64,000 bases of DNA from Galdieria sulphuraria (Eukaryota > Rhodophyta > Bangiophyceae > Galdieriales > Galdieriaceae). A program made the position numbers and the translations under genes. Under the pieces are notes generated by a model. The model was not told the origin of the DNA. It did no database searches and saw nothing but the letters and a program-made list of their open reading frames with translations. The DNA is taken from positions 1-64,000 of the forward strand of contig NW_005178469.1 of assembly GCF_000341285.1 (NCBI RefSeq), given 5' to 3'. Shown here in pieces: positions 33,505 to 42,777 of the stretch; the stretch's first letter is position 1, and every line of letters begins with the position of its first letter.

Positions 33505-35217
33505 ATGACTGTCTTGTTTGGTCAGTTTGGTTTCTGCTGTGCCTGCTATGCTTATACTTCCAAGTTTTTTCATAACTATATCTTTAATCCTAAGCAAAAG
33601 TGTAAAGGTAGCTTTTATGGAAATTCGCTATTTTCGAAGAAGCAATCGTGCTATTTTTTGAAAAGACGTTACCTTAACCTTGTTAGTCGTCACCGAAGAA
33701 ATACGAAAATACAGTTTTGCACAGTGAAATCCTGCTTGCCGAACAATCAGAATATTAACTTTTCAGAAGACAGGAGAACAACTTTTATTGACTTTAAAGA
33801 AAACGGGACACAAGTCGATGAAGACCACGAGTCCAAACTTTATCAACTCGAAGAAGATGAAGACGAACTGATCCAAGAGTACGCTGAAGATAACTTATGG
33901 GAAACAACAGCTGTCACTGAGAGATATGCTAGTTTGGACCAACGTGATTATCTCATATCTAAAAAGCTTGTTGAATATCTTGACGTAAGAAAGAACGAAG
34001 CCCAAATACAATCCGAGTATCCCATGGATAAAGATGCTATTTTAGATTGGTGGGTTGCTGCAGTAGACTCCAAAAAGTTTAAGGAACTACAAAACTTGTA
34101 TGGCAACTTTGGCATTTTCTTTCTTGAGAATTTTCCCGACTTTGCTGAAAATAAACTGTATGAAGGAAAACTCACTCCGAAGGATAAAGCAATATTGAAA
34201 GCTAGAAGGTTATATTCTTGTATGGGAGTTCCCGCTATTGCAGATTCGTTGCTATTTGTCATTGAGCCTGGAGGTTCTCATTCACAAGGTTATCAGTTTG
34301 AGCAATTGGATGATAATGTTGACCGTTTGTTGGAGACTCTTCGAACTACATCGAAGCCCAATAGAGTTACCACTTTTTATTCTTATGTTGCTTATTGTGA
34401 TGGCGAAAGAGAACTTGTGGAGGAAGGCATTTGTGAAGTTGACATATTCTTTGCACATAGCTCACAGGCATCGATTGCTTCCTCGACAGCATTTGATAAT
34501 CTTATGTTGCGTTTGAGAACAGACCTTCATCTTCCAGCTTATCGTCCAGATGATGAAATGGACGTTATTCAGAATGCTGATGCGAAAGATGCTGCTTTGT
34601 TATCCAAATCAGTTTACAAACGACAAAAGTTACCTGGAGCAGTCTTGTTGGCTGATCGACTTTTACATGAAGCTGATTTACTTCAAGGTAATCTGATCAA
34701 AGTTACTTCTTTTCTTAATCATCAAGTGGATGTCTCTTTAATGGAGTCTTGTGGAAAGGACTTAGCCAGTTTGTTAAGAGACACCAATCCTACAAAGATT
34801 CTAACCATAGAAACCAGTGGTCTTTTACCTGCAATTACGGTGTCTAGAGAGTTGGGTCTTTTCATGGTTTATGCTCGACATGGAAAGTCAATTACGATGA
34901 GCGATTGCATTCACACTTTTTATCGAAGTCAAACCAAAGGAGAACTTTATGAGTTGGTTATATCCAGAGAGTATTTGGGAGAGAATGATCGAGTAGTTAT
35001 CATTGATGATTTTTTAGCTGGAGGTTCAACGCTGGATGCATTAATTCGCTTAGCCAACATGGCAGGAACCGAGGTTTGTGGTATTGGAGTTTTGATTGAA
35101 AGAACAGACATGGGAGGAAGAGCGTTTTTATCGGGTTATAATATTCCGATATTTTCGTTGGTTCGGTTGTCTGTCTCCTCGGAAGGCTTAAGAGTAGAAA
35201 ATATTGATAAATTCTAA
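33505..35217 (+). CDS. Unknown N-terminal domain fused to bacterial-type xanthine phosphoribosyltransferase
   Basis: This is a single exon of 570 residues. Residues about 380-570 look like bacterial Xpt: LLADRLLHEADLLQGNLIKV, TSFLNHQVDVSLME, KILTIETSGLLPAI, MVYARHGKSITM, and the PRPP loop VVIIDDFLAGG (500-507), then VCGIGVLIER. Xpt salvages xanthine to XMP in bacteria. The first 90 residues are rich in Cys, Lys, Arg and aromatic residues with few acidic ones, compatible with organelle targeting. Residues about 110-360 form a conserved-looking globular region (DAILDWWVAAVDSKKFKELQ; RVTTFYSYVAYCDGERELVE) that I cannot assign. The fusion is continuous in frame with no intron. Whether it makes XMP is inference from the loop. 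PurR, a non-catalytic relative of Xpt, is a less likely match. Confidence 0.85.
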   Translation: MTVLFGQFGFCCACYAYTSKFFHNYIFNPKQKCKGSFYGNSLFSKKQSCYFLKRRYLNLVSRHRRNTKIQFCTVKSCLPNNQNINFSEDRRTTFIDFKENGTQVDEDHESKLYQLEEDEDELIQEYAEDNLWETTAVTERYASLDQRDYLISKKLVEYLDVRKNEAQIQSEYPMDKDAILDWWVAAVDSKKFKELQNLYGNFGIFFLENFPDFAENKLYEGKLTPKDKAILKARRLYSCMGVPAIADSLLFVIEPGGSHSQGYQFEQLDDNVDRLLETLRTTSKPNRVTTFYSYVAYCDGERELVEEGICEVDIFFAHSSQASIASSTAFDNLMLRLRTDLHLPAYRPDDEMDVIQNADAKDAALLSKSVYKRQKLPGAVLLADRLLHEADLLQGNLIKVTSFLNHQVDVSLMESCGKDLASLLRDTNPTKILTIETSGLLPAITVSRELGLFMVYARHGKSITMSDCIHTFYRSQTKGELYELVISREYLGENDRVVIIDDFLAGGSTLDALIRLANMAGTEVCGIGVLIERTDMGGRAFLSGYNIPIFSLVRLSVSSEGLRVENIDKF

Positions 35218-35295
35218 GATTATCTCTACAGGCATGTGAATATGAATGATGGTTGAACCATTGATTATTGGTAGTTTTGTCAAGATATATACAAG

Positions 35296-36651
35296 ATGTA
35301 TAAATGGCACTCTTTAGTTGACTCTATCTACTGTTCCATAATTACCAAGTTGAGCTCTGAACAATTCTTTAACAAGGGCTGGGGTGATAGAAACAGCTTT
35401 GAGAGGCAGCAAAGTTTGTTTGTTGAAAAGTTGAAACAATGGAAAGAAGCCAGAAACTTTGGAAAACCCTTACAAGGCCCTGACATCACTGAAAAGCAGT
35501 TGCGTTGGATTTATGATAGTTTGTCATATTCAAACGTTTCTTCAGCTGGTGACTTGGCTGGAATGAACACGAAACAGCCTTGGTTGTGGAACCGAGTAGC
35601 AGAACTGTGGAAACTCCGTCTCCGAGAAGCTTGCTTCCTCACTCCAGCAATAGAATGGCTCAACGAAACTGGTTCTTTGGTAAGATTGCATCAAGACAAG
35701 CCCAACTCATCAGCAATATTGAGTGCTCCTTGTAGTCTAGTTTTCCTGGGGAGACAAGAATGGCTCGATTTCTACTCGTAGAACCTTTATATAAATCTGA
35801 TTCTTCTTTAGTCATTCATCTTGCTGCTACAGGTGACCACGGTTATAACCGACGACTATTTTGCTTTGCTTTACCTTTGGCAAACCATGGTATTTCCTCC
35901 GTGATATTAGAGAATCCCTATTATGGAAGCAGAAAACCTGTTCACCAAGTTGGCTCTAAATTGGCTTATGTACAAGATTTGTTACTTCTTGGGTTTGCAA
36001 CGATTTTGGAGTGCATGTCTATAGCTAAGTATTTCTCGGAGGATGTTGAATATAGAAGTATGTGTTTCACAGGACTCTCACAAGGTGGCCTACATGCTGC
36101 TATGGCTGCCTCTTTATATCCTTTTTCAGTTGCGACAGTGGCAGCTTTTTCACCTCATTCTGCAGTTCCAGTATTTACGGATGGTGTGTTGAGACAATCG
36201 TGTTCATGGAATCAGCTAGCTGCAACTATGAATGAAGCAGTTCAAAGCTCATGTACTATCCAACATCCAGAAGATAGCCATGAAAGAACAGAATATGATC
36301 ACCTAGCTTCTTCACCACAAGTGAGTCGATATATTGATAGAAAGGAGCAAACCGTTCGATCTCAGTTAAGGATTGCCCTTGAGATGAGTGACATTCGTCA
36401 TTTTCCACAACCTGCAAACCCCAATGCTGCAATACTTTTGGCTGGAGAGAATGACAAGTAAGTTTCTGAGTGTTCTTATTAACAAAGTATTTATTCTGTC
36501 AAGATATATTCCAAGAGAATGCGTTGAAATGTTTTCCAAGGCTTGGCCTCATATGGAGATACGTTGGATCCCAAGTGGTCATGTAACAGGTTTTCTTTTC
36601 TATCGCCAACATATATTCCAAGCAATATTAGATAGTTTGGCTCGAGTTTAG
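35296..36651 (+). CDS. ABHD18-like alpha/beta hydrolase
   Basis: Matches the ABHD18 (formerly C4orf29) family. The N-terminal helical part (FFNKGWGDRN) is followed by LVIHLAATGDHGYNRRLFCF, ENPYYGSRKPVHQVGSKL, nucleophile elbow GLSQGG and the closing block IRWIPSGHVTGFLFYRQ, whose His is the likely catalytic histidine. Two introns resolve apparent frame changes. About 35680-35735 (GTAAGA to TGTAG) joins NETGSL to SSFPGETRMARFLLVEP. Another near 36462-36505 joins GENDK to YIPRECVEM. Animal ABHD18 has been linked to mitochondrial lipid metabolism; no specific substrate is visible here. Confidence 0.88.
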
Positions 36652-36765
36652 TGATTTTCTATTTATAAAATGAACAGTAACAGAAATAATTACTTTCTCG
36701 ACAGGAAATAACAGTCATATCTCTAAAGGAATGTCAGTGCTACTAACAATGTCTATATACATTGT

Positions 36766-38043
36766 CTATTGCTTCCTCGTCAATACAAAGTCAGCCATCT
36801 CTAACAATGCTTGGCGGTAGCTGGTGTCCTGCAATGTTTGAGTAATTCCTTCTTTCGCTAAGCAACAGTGTTCCTTGGCCAAATCCAAAGTTCGTTCTAT
36901 GCCTTTACTTTTCTCTACGGCACCTAAGGTCTTGGAAATATCATCGGGATACTGAAACCTTCTCTTGGCATATTCACGTATCTCTGGAAACTGCTCTATG
37001 GCAAATAATACTGGTGCTGTAAGAGTACCTTGGTGAATATCCGCCAAGGCTGGCTTCCCCAAGCTAGAGGATGTCCCTGTAAAGTCTAAAGCGTCGTCCA
37101 CCAACTGATAAGCTAAACCCAAATGACGACCATATTCAAAAGCCACTTGAACTATCTCTTTCGGACAATTTGAAAGAAGAGCCACAGCTTGGCAAGAATT
37201 GGCAATCAGCGAAGCTGTCTTGAGAAATGTCTTCTGTAAATAAACTTCCAATTTGTCTTTTGAGTTATCTTCATCTGCAGTCATTTGTAAGACTTCTCCA
37301 TGTACCAAGTGCTCAATAACTGTGGACAACAATTCCACAACATCACAATTCCTCAATCTCGCTAAACTCACTGAAGCACGTGACAACAAAAAATCGCCAG
37401 CTAAAACACTAAGTTGATTACCAAAGAGGGCATTAACTGACTTCACTCCTCTGCGAGTGTCAGCAACATCGATAACATCATCGTGTAACAAGCTGGCTAC
37501 GTGTATTAGTTCAGCTATTTCTGCCAATTTTAACTGGGAAGGTAGAATATGGGGAGAGCTTTCCATAGAGTGACTTTCGTCGCTATCTCGAGCACTGGTT
37601 GAATCAACTCGCCTTGAATGGGTAGCATTCACTGCATATGCCATAAGTATCACTATAGTTGGACGAAAGCGTTTACCAGTAATGTTGAGAAAGTAACTCG
37701 CTGCTCGTTGTAACACAGGATGATTTACAGCCACTGCTTCCTCAAACGATTTTGCAATACCTGATAACTCCTTACCTACCAGTTTGAAAGGATTCAGTGA
37801 ATTCATATCACGACTGAATGGTAACGTTGCAGCTTCTTGAAACTTCTTGGACAAGCCCAAAAAGGCATCGTTGAGGAATTGACCAAAAGCGTCAGAACTG
37901 TAAGGCACAGCATCGCACCTGCAAAAATTGAATCGGTAGCTTCTTTTGGAAACCAGATTATAACAAGTTGATATTTCAGGGTGTCTTATGCCAATGTGCC
38001 CTAAGTAATACGTGACGTATGAGTTACGGACCGTCCTCCACAT
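36766..38043 (-). CDS. Long-chain polyprenyl diphosphate synthase (COQ1/solanesyl type)
   Basis: Makes the isoprenoid tail of ubiquinone or plastoquinone. The two Asp-rich motifs are LLHDDVIDVADTRRG (first DDxxD, with the RRG that follows it) and YQLVDDALDFTG (second). GKRFRPTIVILMAYA and GEVLQM are also diagnostic. From the ATG at 38043 the protein has 425 residues. Its N-terminus MWRTVRNSYVTYYLGH is basic and hydroxylated, as in mitochondrial presequences. The frame is open farther upstream through a (TC)16 tract that would encode Arg-Glu repeats; I judge that to be leader sequence. An insert of about 25 residues (HSRRVDSTSARDSDESHSME) sits before the first Asp motif. Confidence 0.92.
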   Translation of the reverse strand: MWRTVRNSYVTYYLGHIGIRHPEISTCYNLVSKRSYRFNFCRCDAVPYSSDAFGQFLNDAFLGLSKKFQEAATLPFSRDMNSLNPFKLVGKELSGIAKSFEEAVAVNHPVLQRAASYFLNITGKRFRPTIVILMAYAVNATHSRRVDSTSARDSDESHSMESSPHILPSQLKLAEIAELIHVASLLHDDVIDVADTRRGVKSVNALFGNQLSVLAGDFLLSRASVSLARLRNCDVVELLSTVIEHLVHGEVLQMTADEDNSKDKLEVYLQKTFLKTASLIANSCQAVALLSNCPKEIVQVAFEYGRHLGLAYQLVDDALDFTGTSSSLGKPALADIHQGTLTAPVLFAIEQFPEIREYAKRRFQYPDDISKTLGAVEKSKGIERTLDLAKEHCCLAKEGITQTLQDTSYRQALLEMADFVLTRKQ

Positions 38044-38056
38044 TGAGAACCCAATC

Positions 38057-38060
<4 letters not shown>

Positions 38061-38092
<32 letters not shown>
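38061..38092. repeat. (TC)16 microsatellite
   Basis: This is a perfect dinucleotide tract of 16 units, followed by CCCCC, about 18 bases upstream of the prenyl synthase start codon. On the sense strand it is a GA tract in the 5' leader or core promoter. Confidence 0.97.
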
Positions 38093-38094
<2 letters not shown>

Positions 38095-39250
38095 CCCAAT
38101 ACCAATTGCTTTCAGAATCCTTTTGCATTCAATCCCTTCGTCTTCGATGTAAGCGAAAAACACAACAAGCAATAGAGAGTCTTTTACAGAAGATGGGTCG
38201 ATAGAATGAGAATTAGTTTGGACAATACAATTAAGTATAAAGTGGATGAAAATAAGTGGGTCTTGTAAAAAGTCGAAGCTTGAAGGAACGTTGTTGACAG
38301 CCGTTATAACCTTTCTCAGTTTGTCTCAAAACATTTGTCAAAGGTTCACCAAGCTTATTATTTATTAGTATATTTCAGAATGATGTTTGTTTTAAAGCCA
38401 GTTTTTATCTGGCATTTACTTTCATGTGAAAAATAAACCCGTAAAAATGGAAAACAAAAACTATCTCTATGTCGTTGGATAATTTGGTTTTAGCGTGTAA
38501 TGTCTGTCGAAGTTGCATCATTAGCTGCTCTGGATTGAAACTTTGGTAGGAGAAGACTACTTTCAAAAAAAGCTGGAAACTAAGCGTTCCATAGAAAGCA
38601 GTTAGAAGGAGACGAAACAGTCAAAGACGGTAACTCACTATCATGTTATACCCTTGAAAGTTAAAGGAAAGTAGAATGAAGAACGGCTCGAGTCGTTACT
38701 ATTTTATTACAGAAATATATGCCCCTCTCAAAGTTTACCAAATTTTATATTGAAGCGTTATCTTCATTGTATTTTACTTGGACGTATTCATTTTGAGTCA
38801 TGTAAGATCGTCATTAGACACGCTCAGAAAAATTGAAAACTAAGATGCTTGTTCCATTCTAATAAAAGCATTGCAAACTTTTATCGCAACCATAATTGCA
38901 CGATTTAAATATAGAAGAAATCTAAACGCTTCGAAAATTCACAATTTCTGTTGCAAAAATTTAGAAAATATATACTTCGCAGTAGTCAACCAATATCTGC
39001 AGCATGCTAATGGGCATCTAAGCAGAGCCAGACACGAAGTGGACGTGAAAGTAGGATTAAATGAGAAAGCTATGAAAATTGGCTATACATTTATATAGAG
39101 CCAAGCAATGAATGGCCAACGAGAATGATCACAAAACATTTGGACACGAAATTTCTGTGATCCAGTCAAGTCATCTCAATTTTCCAACAAAGGTTGTGTA
39201 GTCAAGAGGGACATTCTCTTCCTTTAACACCATCCTGCAGGTGGCTTAAG
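38093..39250. other. Gene-poor intergenic stretch, left part
   Basis: This stretch of 1.16 kb is AT-rich. A 75-codon open frame at 38871-39098 (+) is unremarkable. I see no RNA gene, transposon or repeat. Confidence 0.5.
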
Positions 39251-39691
39251 ATGCCTCCAAAAAATAAGCAAAACAGAAATTGTCAAGGAGACAAAATATA
39301 TCCTCTCTCAAAGAATACCATAGATAGAATCTTGTCACCCTCAAAAACTTTATATAAACCAAAGAAGCAGGCCAAGAACGCTATAAGCTCCAAAGATCTT
39401 GAAACGCAAACTGCTACTGCTTGTTTTAGGTCCGTGAAAAAGACTTCCTTTTCTAAACTCAACGGTAAAGAAAAATACACAAACGTTCAAAATACATGGC
39501 AATTCAACGGAAGTCAAGTCAAAACCTCTTATGATGTAGTAAATTATCAGATGAACAGAAATTCCTCAAGTAGACAAGTCAGAAACGAAAAAAGAGTATA
39601 TAACCTAAACATTGGAAAGTACGGAGGAACGAAGCTTGAGAAGACACAACATGAAACAGAAGAGATGCAAGAAATGGTCTGTTATCGTTAA
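39251..39691 (+). CDS. Orphan basic protein, 146 residues
   Basis: I do not recognise a family. The frame from the ATG at 39251 (MPPKNKQNRNCQGDKIYPLS) to ETEEMQEMVCYR has strong Lys, Asn, Gln and Ser content, no membrane segment and no signal peptide. Coding-like third-position use and its length in a gene-poor region favour a real gene over a chance ORF, but no homology supports it. A protein of this make-up is often disordered and nucleic-acid binding; that is a guess from composition only. Confidence 0.45.
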   Translation: MPPKNKQNRNCQGDKIYPLSKNTIDRILSPSKTLYKPKKQAKNAISSKDLETQTATACFRSVKKTSFSKLNGKEKYTNVQNTWQFNGSQVKTSYDVVNYQMNRNSSSRQVRNEKRVYNLNIGKYGGTKLEKTQHETEEMQEMVCYR

Positions 39692-41166
39692 AATTGCTCA
39701 TTTGTGTTTTATGATCTGAAGTTTACTTAAGCGATGCATTTTCAGTTTGTGGCTTTCGATTATAAACTTTTGTCCTTTGTTGGTCAAAACTGAATTTCAA
39801 ATTGTTTCATATTCACATTTACACTGTACGTTAGAGATAGTCCAGTTGCGTTTAGATTCACTTTTGAAAAAGTTTTCCCTGAATTTGTAATATATTCTTT
39901 TCAAATCTATTTTGAGCTCCTCATTCTGATGAGCTCATGAAGTAGTAAGACTGTTCTTTGTTGCCTTTTGATCGCTCTGAGTGCATAACTAGTCGATATT
40001 TCAGACGACTGAAAAGAAATGAAATGGGAAAATTGTCCTCCTCTATCCTATTTCTTGTAATATCACTAGAATAGGTGTATTTGCTTGCAAGAATTGTAGA
40101 CTTTTCAAGAACATAAGCATTCTCGAGACCTTGCTAGGTGACAGTGGATAATCAATTAAAATTCTGAACGATAGTCATCTCTTTATCAAATAAAGTAAAT
40201 TTTGTTTTTAGACTTGACCACCATTTTTTTTCTAATACGTTGATACTGTTTTAACAGTGGAGAGCAAAGACATCGTTCTCGTTGATGAATCTTACTTGAC
40301 AGAAAGAATCCTGCTTTACAAAACATTTTGAGGATTTCGGTGATTTATTGAATATTTCGGAATGTCAGTTAACTGAAAAAAATGCAAAATTGTACCGTTT
40401 TTGATAACACAAATGTAATGCAGTGTTCAGGTGGCTACTAATTTTATATGGAATAGTTCGAATAGCAGCAAATTTAGGAATGCTACTAAATCAGGCTGCT
40501 GATTAATGAATTTGGATCCAGATAGGAATCAATCGGTTACAATTTTCTATGCAAAAACCAAGAGTTGAATATTCAGAACTTGAAAGAAGGAAATTGAGAA
40601 CTTGTTTCATGTTTGGCTTCTATATTTGGATGATATAACACACAAAACTGGGCATAATTTCTCTATCTTTGCAAAGAAAATGTTCTCTTTTCTTTTCAGA
40701 TTCTCAGATCTCGTAATTATTCAAAAGGAATAGAATATAGGTAGGTATTGGGATAGAATAGATATCTTACAGCTAGAACGTCATGCCTTGTGAGAAAACC
40801 GAAAATTAACTCTTGGGTCTTAAAAGAAGAAACTTGTCCATAAGACAATCAAGTTCAACAAACTGAAACCATGTCTTTGCAGACACTTTATGCTTCGAGT
40901 CTCTGAAATAGGTATGATAAGCTGGATCTCAGCGATGTAAGAAATGTTATAACATGTACTGCCTATGAACATTATGCATTCTCAAGATGCCAACGTTTCA
41001 GTTTCTAGAATTGGATTGAATCTAGATATTAATAGGATTTCCTTTGTACGCCTTGAAAACAACATGATACGCCTTTCTATCGGATCATTTCGATACGGGA
41101 ATCAAGATACAACAAGATTCGATTCGAATTGCTCTGAGAATTATTTTAAAGCGAGGCGTCATCATC
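39692..41166. other. Gene-poor intergenic stretch, right part, with possible upstream ORF
   Basis: About 1.5 kb lies upstream of the MFS transporter. A 70-codon ATG-led frame at 40965-41177 runs into and past the transporter start at 41167 in another frame, so it could act as an upstream ORF if transcribed. Apart from a short palindrome (ATGAGCTCAT near 39930) I see no structure. Confidence 0.45.
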
Positions 41167-42735
41167 ATGTCCTTTGAAGTCGGTGTAACGAAACCGCTTC
41201 TGTTGGCGACAGGAAAGATGCCAGCTGCTCAAGACATACAAGTCATTCCTGACGAAAACTTTGACTCTAGAGAAAAATCTAAGAGCTTAGAGTTAACAGC
41301 AGGCTTCGATAAGGAACTGCAAGTGTCTGAACCACTGTCAAATAAGGAAAGACGCTCAGCTATTCTGAACATTGTCTTTGCAGGCATTGCTCTTACTTCA
41401 GATGGTTATTGTGAATCAGTCGTGAACCTTATCAACGTGTTCTTCTCTGCTTTGTATCCTATACAATTCACCTCGGCAATGAGTACCAGGATAAGTAACG
41501 CACTTTTGGTTGGAGCTATCATAGGACAACTCGGTTTTGGTTTGATAAGTGATAGAATTGGAAGAAAAGTTGGTCTTCTATGTACTACTGCCTTCGTTAT
41601 TGTGGGTTCTCTGTTGTGTAGTGCTGCCTATGGAGCAGGAGGCTCAGTTGAAGGACTGTTGTGGGCTTTAGTAGTTTATCGTGGCATCGTTGGTGTAGGT
41701 GTTGGTGGTGAATATCCTTGCTCTTCTGCCAATGCTAGTGAAGCTACGGAAGAAACTATTCCACGTTCAAGAGGTGGTGTCTTTATCATGGTCACTAATT
41801 TCGCACTAGTCATTGGAGGTGTGCTTTCAATAATCGTCCAGGTTGTTCTCTTGAAAATATTCGGGACAAATGACTTGGAACCCGTATGGAGAATCTCTTT
41901 TGGTTTGGCAATAGTCCCCATTTTGAGTGTATTCTATTTCCGTATTCGAATGCTGAATTCTAAACTGTATCGAAAGGAAGCAATGAAGAAGAAAGTTCCT
42001 TATATTCTCATTCTTCGTAAATACTGGAAGTATTTAATTGGTACCTGTGGAACTTGGTTTCTTTATGACTTCGTGGCTTTTAGTAATGGTGTCTTTTCCT
42101 CCACCATTTTGGAGAACGTTATTTCAGGCACCGATATCATGAAGACAGCCTATTTTCAATTGATACTAAGTGCTCTTGGTATTCCTGGTTTAGTCATTGG
42201 AGCACTTACTATTGATAAAATAGGTCGCAAAAAGCAACAGTTTATTGGCTTCTTGGGATATGGCGTTATGGGAATTTTGATCGGTGCCTTATTTGGAAAG
42301 TTGAGGAAGTATACTGCAGCACTTATTATATTATATGGGGTATTCAATAGCTTTGGAAACTTTGGTCCTGGAGATGCATTAGGTTTGGTTAGTTCGGAAA
42401 TCTATCCTACTGCTGTGAGAGGCACGTGTTATGGTATTTCAGCGGCGTTTGGTAAGGCAGGAGGAGCCATCGGAACGCAAGTATTTTTGCCTATCCGTAA
42501 TGCTTTTGGAGGAGCTTCCAGTACTAATGGAAATCGTGCGGTATTTATTGTCTGTGGAGGAGTTTCACTCTTAGGTGCTCTCTTATCTCTTATATTTATA
42601 CCGGACTACTCCAAACGTTATTTGAAAGCGGGTGATGAGGAATTTCACGAATATTTGAAAGATAATAACATTCATGCTCTTCAAGGGGAATCTCTAGAAG
42701 CATCTGCATCTTCGAATATGCTTCACAGAACTTAA
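41167..42735 (+). CDS. MFS transporter, phosphate/GIT1-like
   Basis: This is a single exon of 522 residues with about 12 membrane helices. MFS signatures are GLISDRIGRKVG in loop 2-3 and IDKIGRKKQQ in loop 8-9. The motif GVGVGGEYPCSSANASEATEE after helix 4 is typical of the metabolite:H+ symporter branch that includes Pho84-type phosphate and Git1-type glycerophosphoinositol transporters. FGNFGPGDALGLVSSEIYPTAVRGT in helix 10-11 fits the same branch. The N-terminus (60 residues) and C-terminus are soluble and not conserved. Exact substrate cannot be assigned; phosphate or glycerophosphodiesters are most likely. The 3' end is 42 bp from the convergent PSS gene. Confidence 0.88.
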   Translation: MSFEVGVTKPLLLATGKMPAAQDIQVIPDENFDSREKSKSLELTAGFDKELQVSEPLSNKERRSAILNIVFAGIALTSDGYCESVVNLINVFFSALYPIQFTSAMSTRISNALLVGAIIGQLGFGLISDRIGRKVGLLCTTAFVIVGSLLCSAAYGAGGSVEGLLWALVVYRGIVGVGVGGEYPCSSANASEATEETIPRSRGGVFIMVTNFALVIGGVLSIIVQVVLLKIFGTNDLEPVWRISFGLAIVPILSVFYFRIRMLNSKLYRKEAMKKKVPYILILRKYWKYLIGTCGTWFLYDFVAFSNGVFSSTILENVISGTDIMKTAYFQLILSALGIPGLVIGALTIDKIGRKKQQFIGFLGYGVMGILIGALFGKLRKYTAALIILYGVFNSFGNFGPGDALGLVSSEIYPTAVRGTCYGISAAFGKAGGAIGTQVFLPIRNAFGGASSTNGNRAVFIVCGGVSLLGALLSLIFIPDYSKRYLKAGDEEFHEYLKDNNIHALQGESLEASASSNMLHRT

Positions 42736-42777
42736 AAGGACACGTAATCGAAGCCAATGTGCATACGTTACACAATA

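Noticed and set aside
35671-35781. Frameshift in the ABHD18-like gene
   Set aside because: A GTAAGA...TGTAG intron of about 56 nt joins the two frames in phase and gives the expected protein.
38044-38172. N-terminal extension of the prenyl synthase with Arg-Glu repeats
   Set aside because: It is the translation of a TC microsatellite; the ATG at 38043 starts a good mitochondrial presequence.
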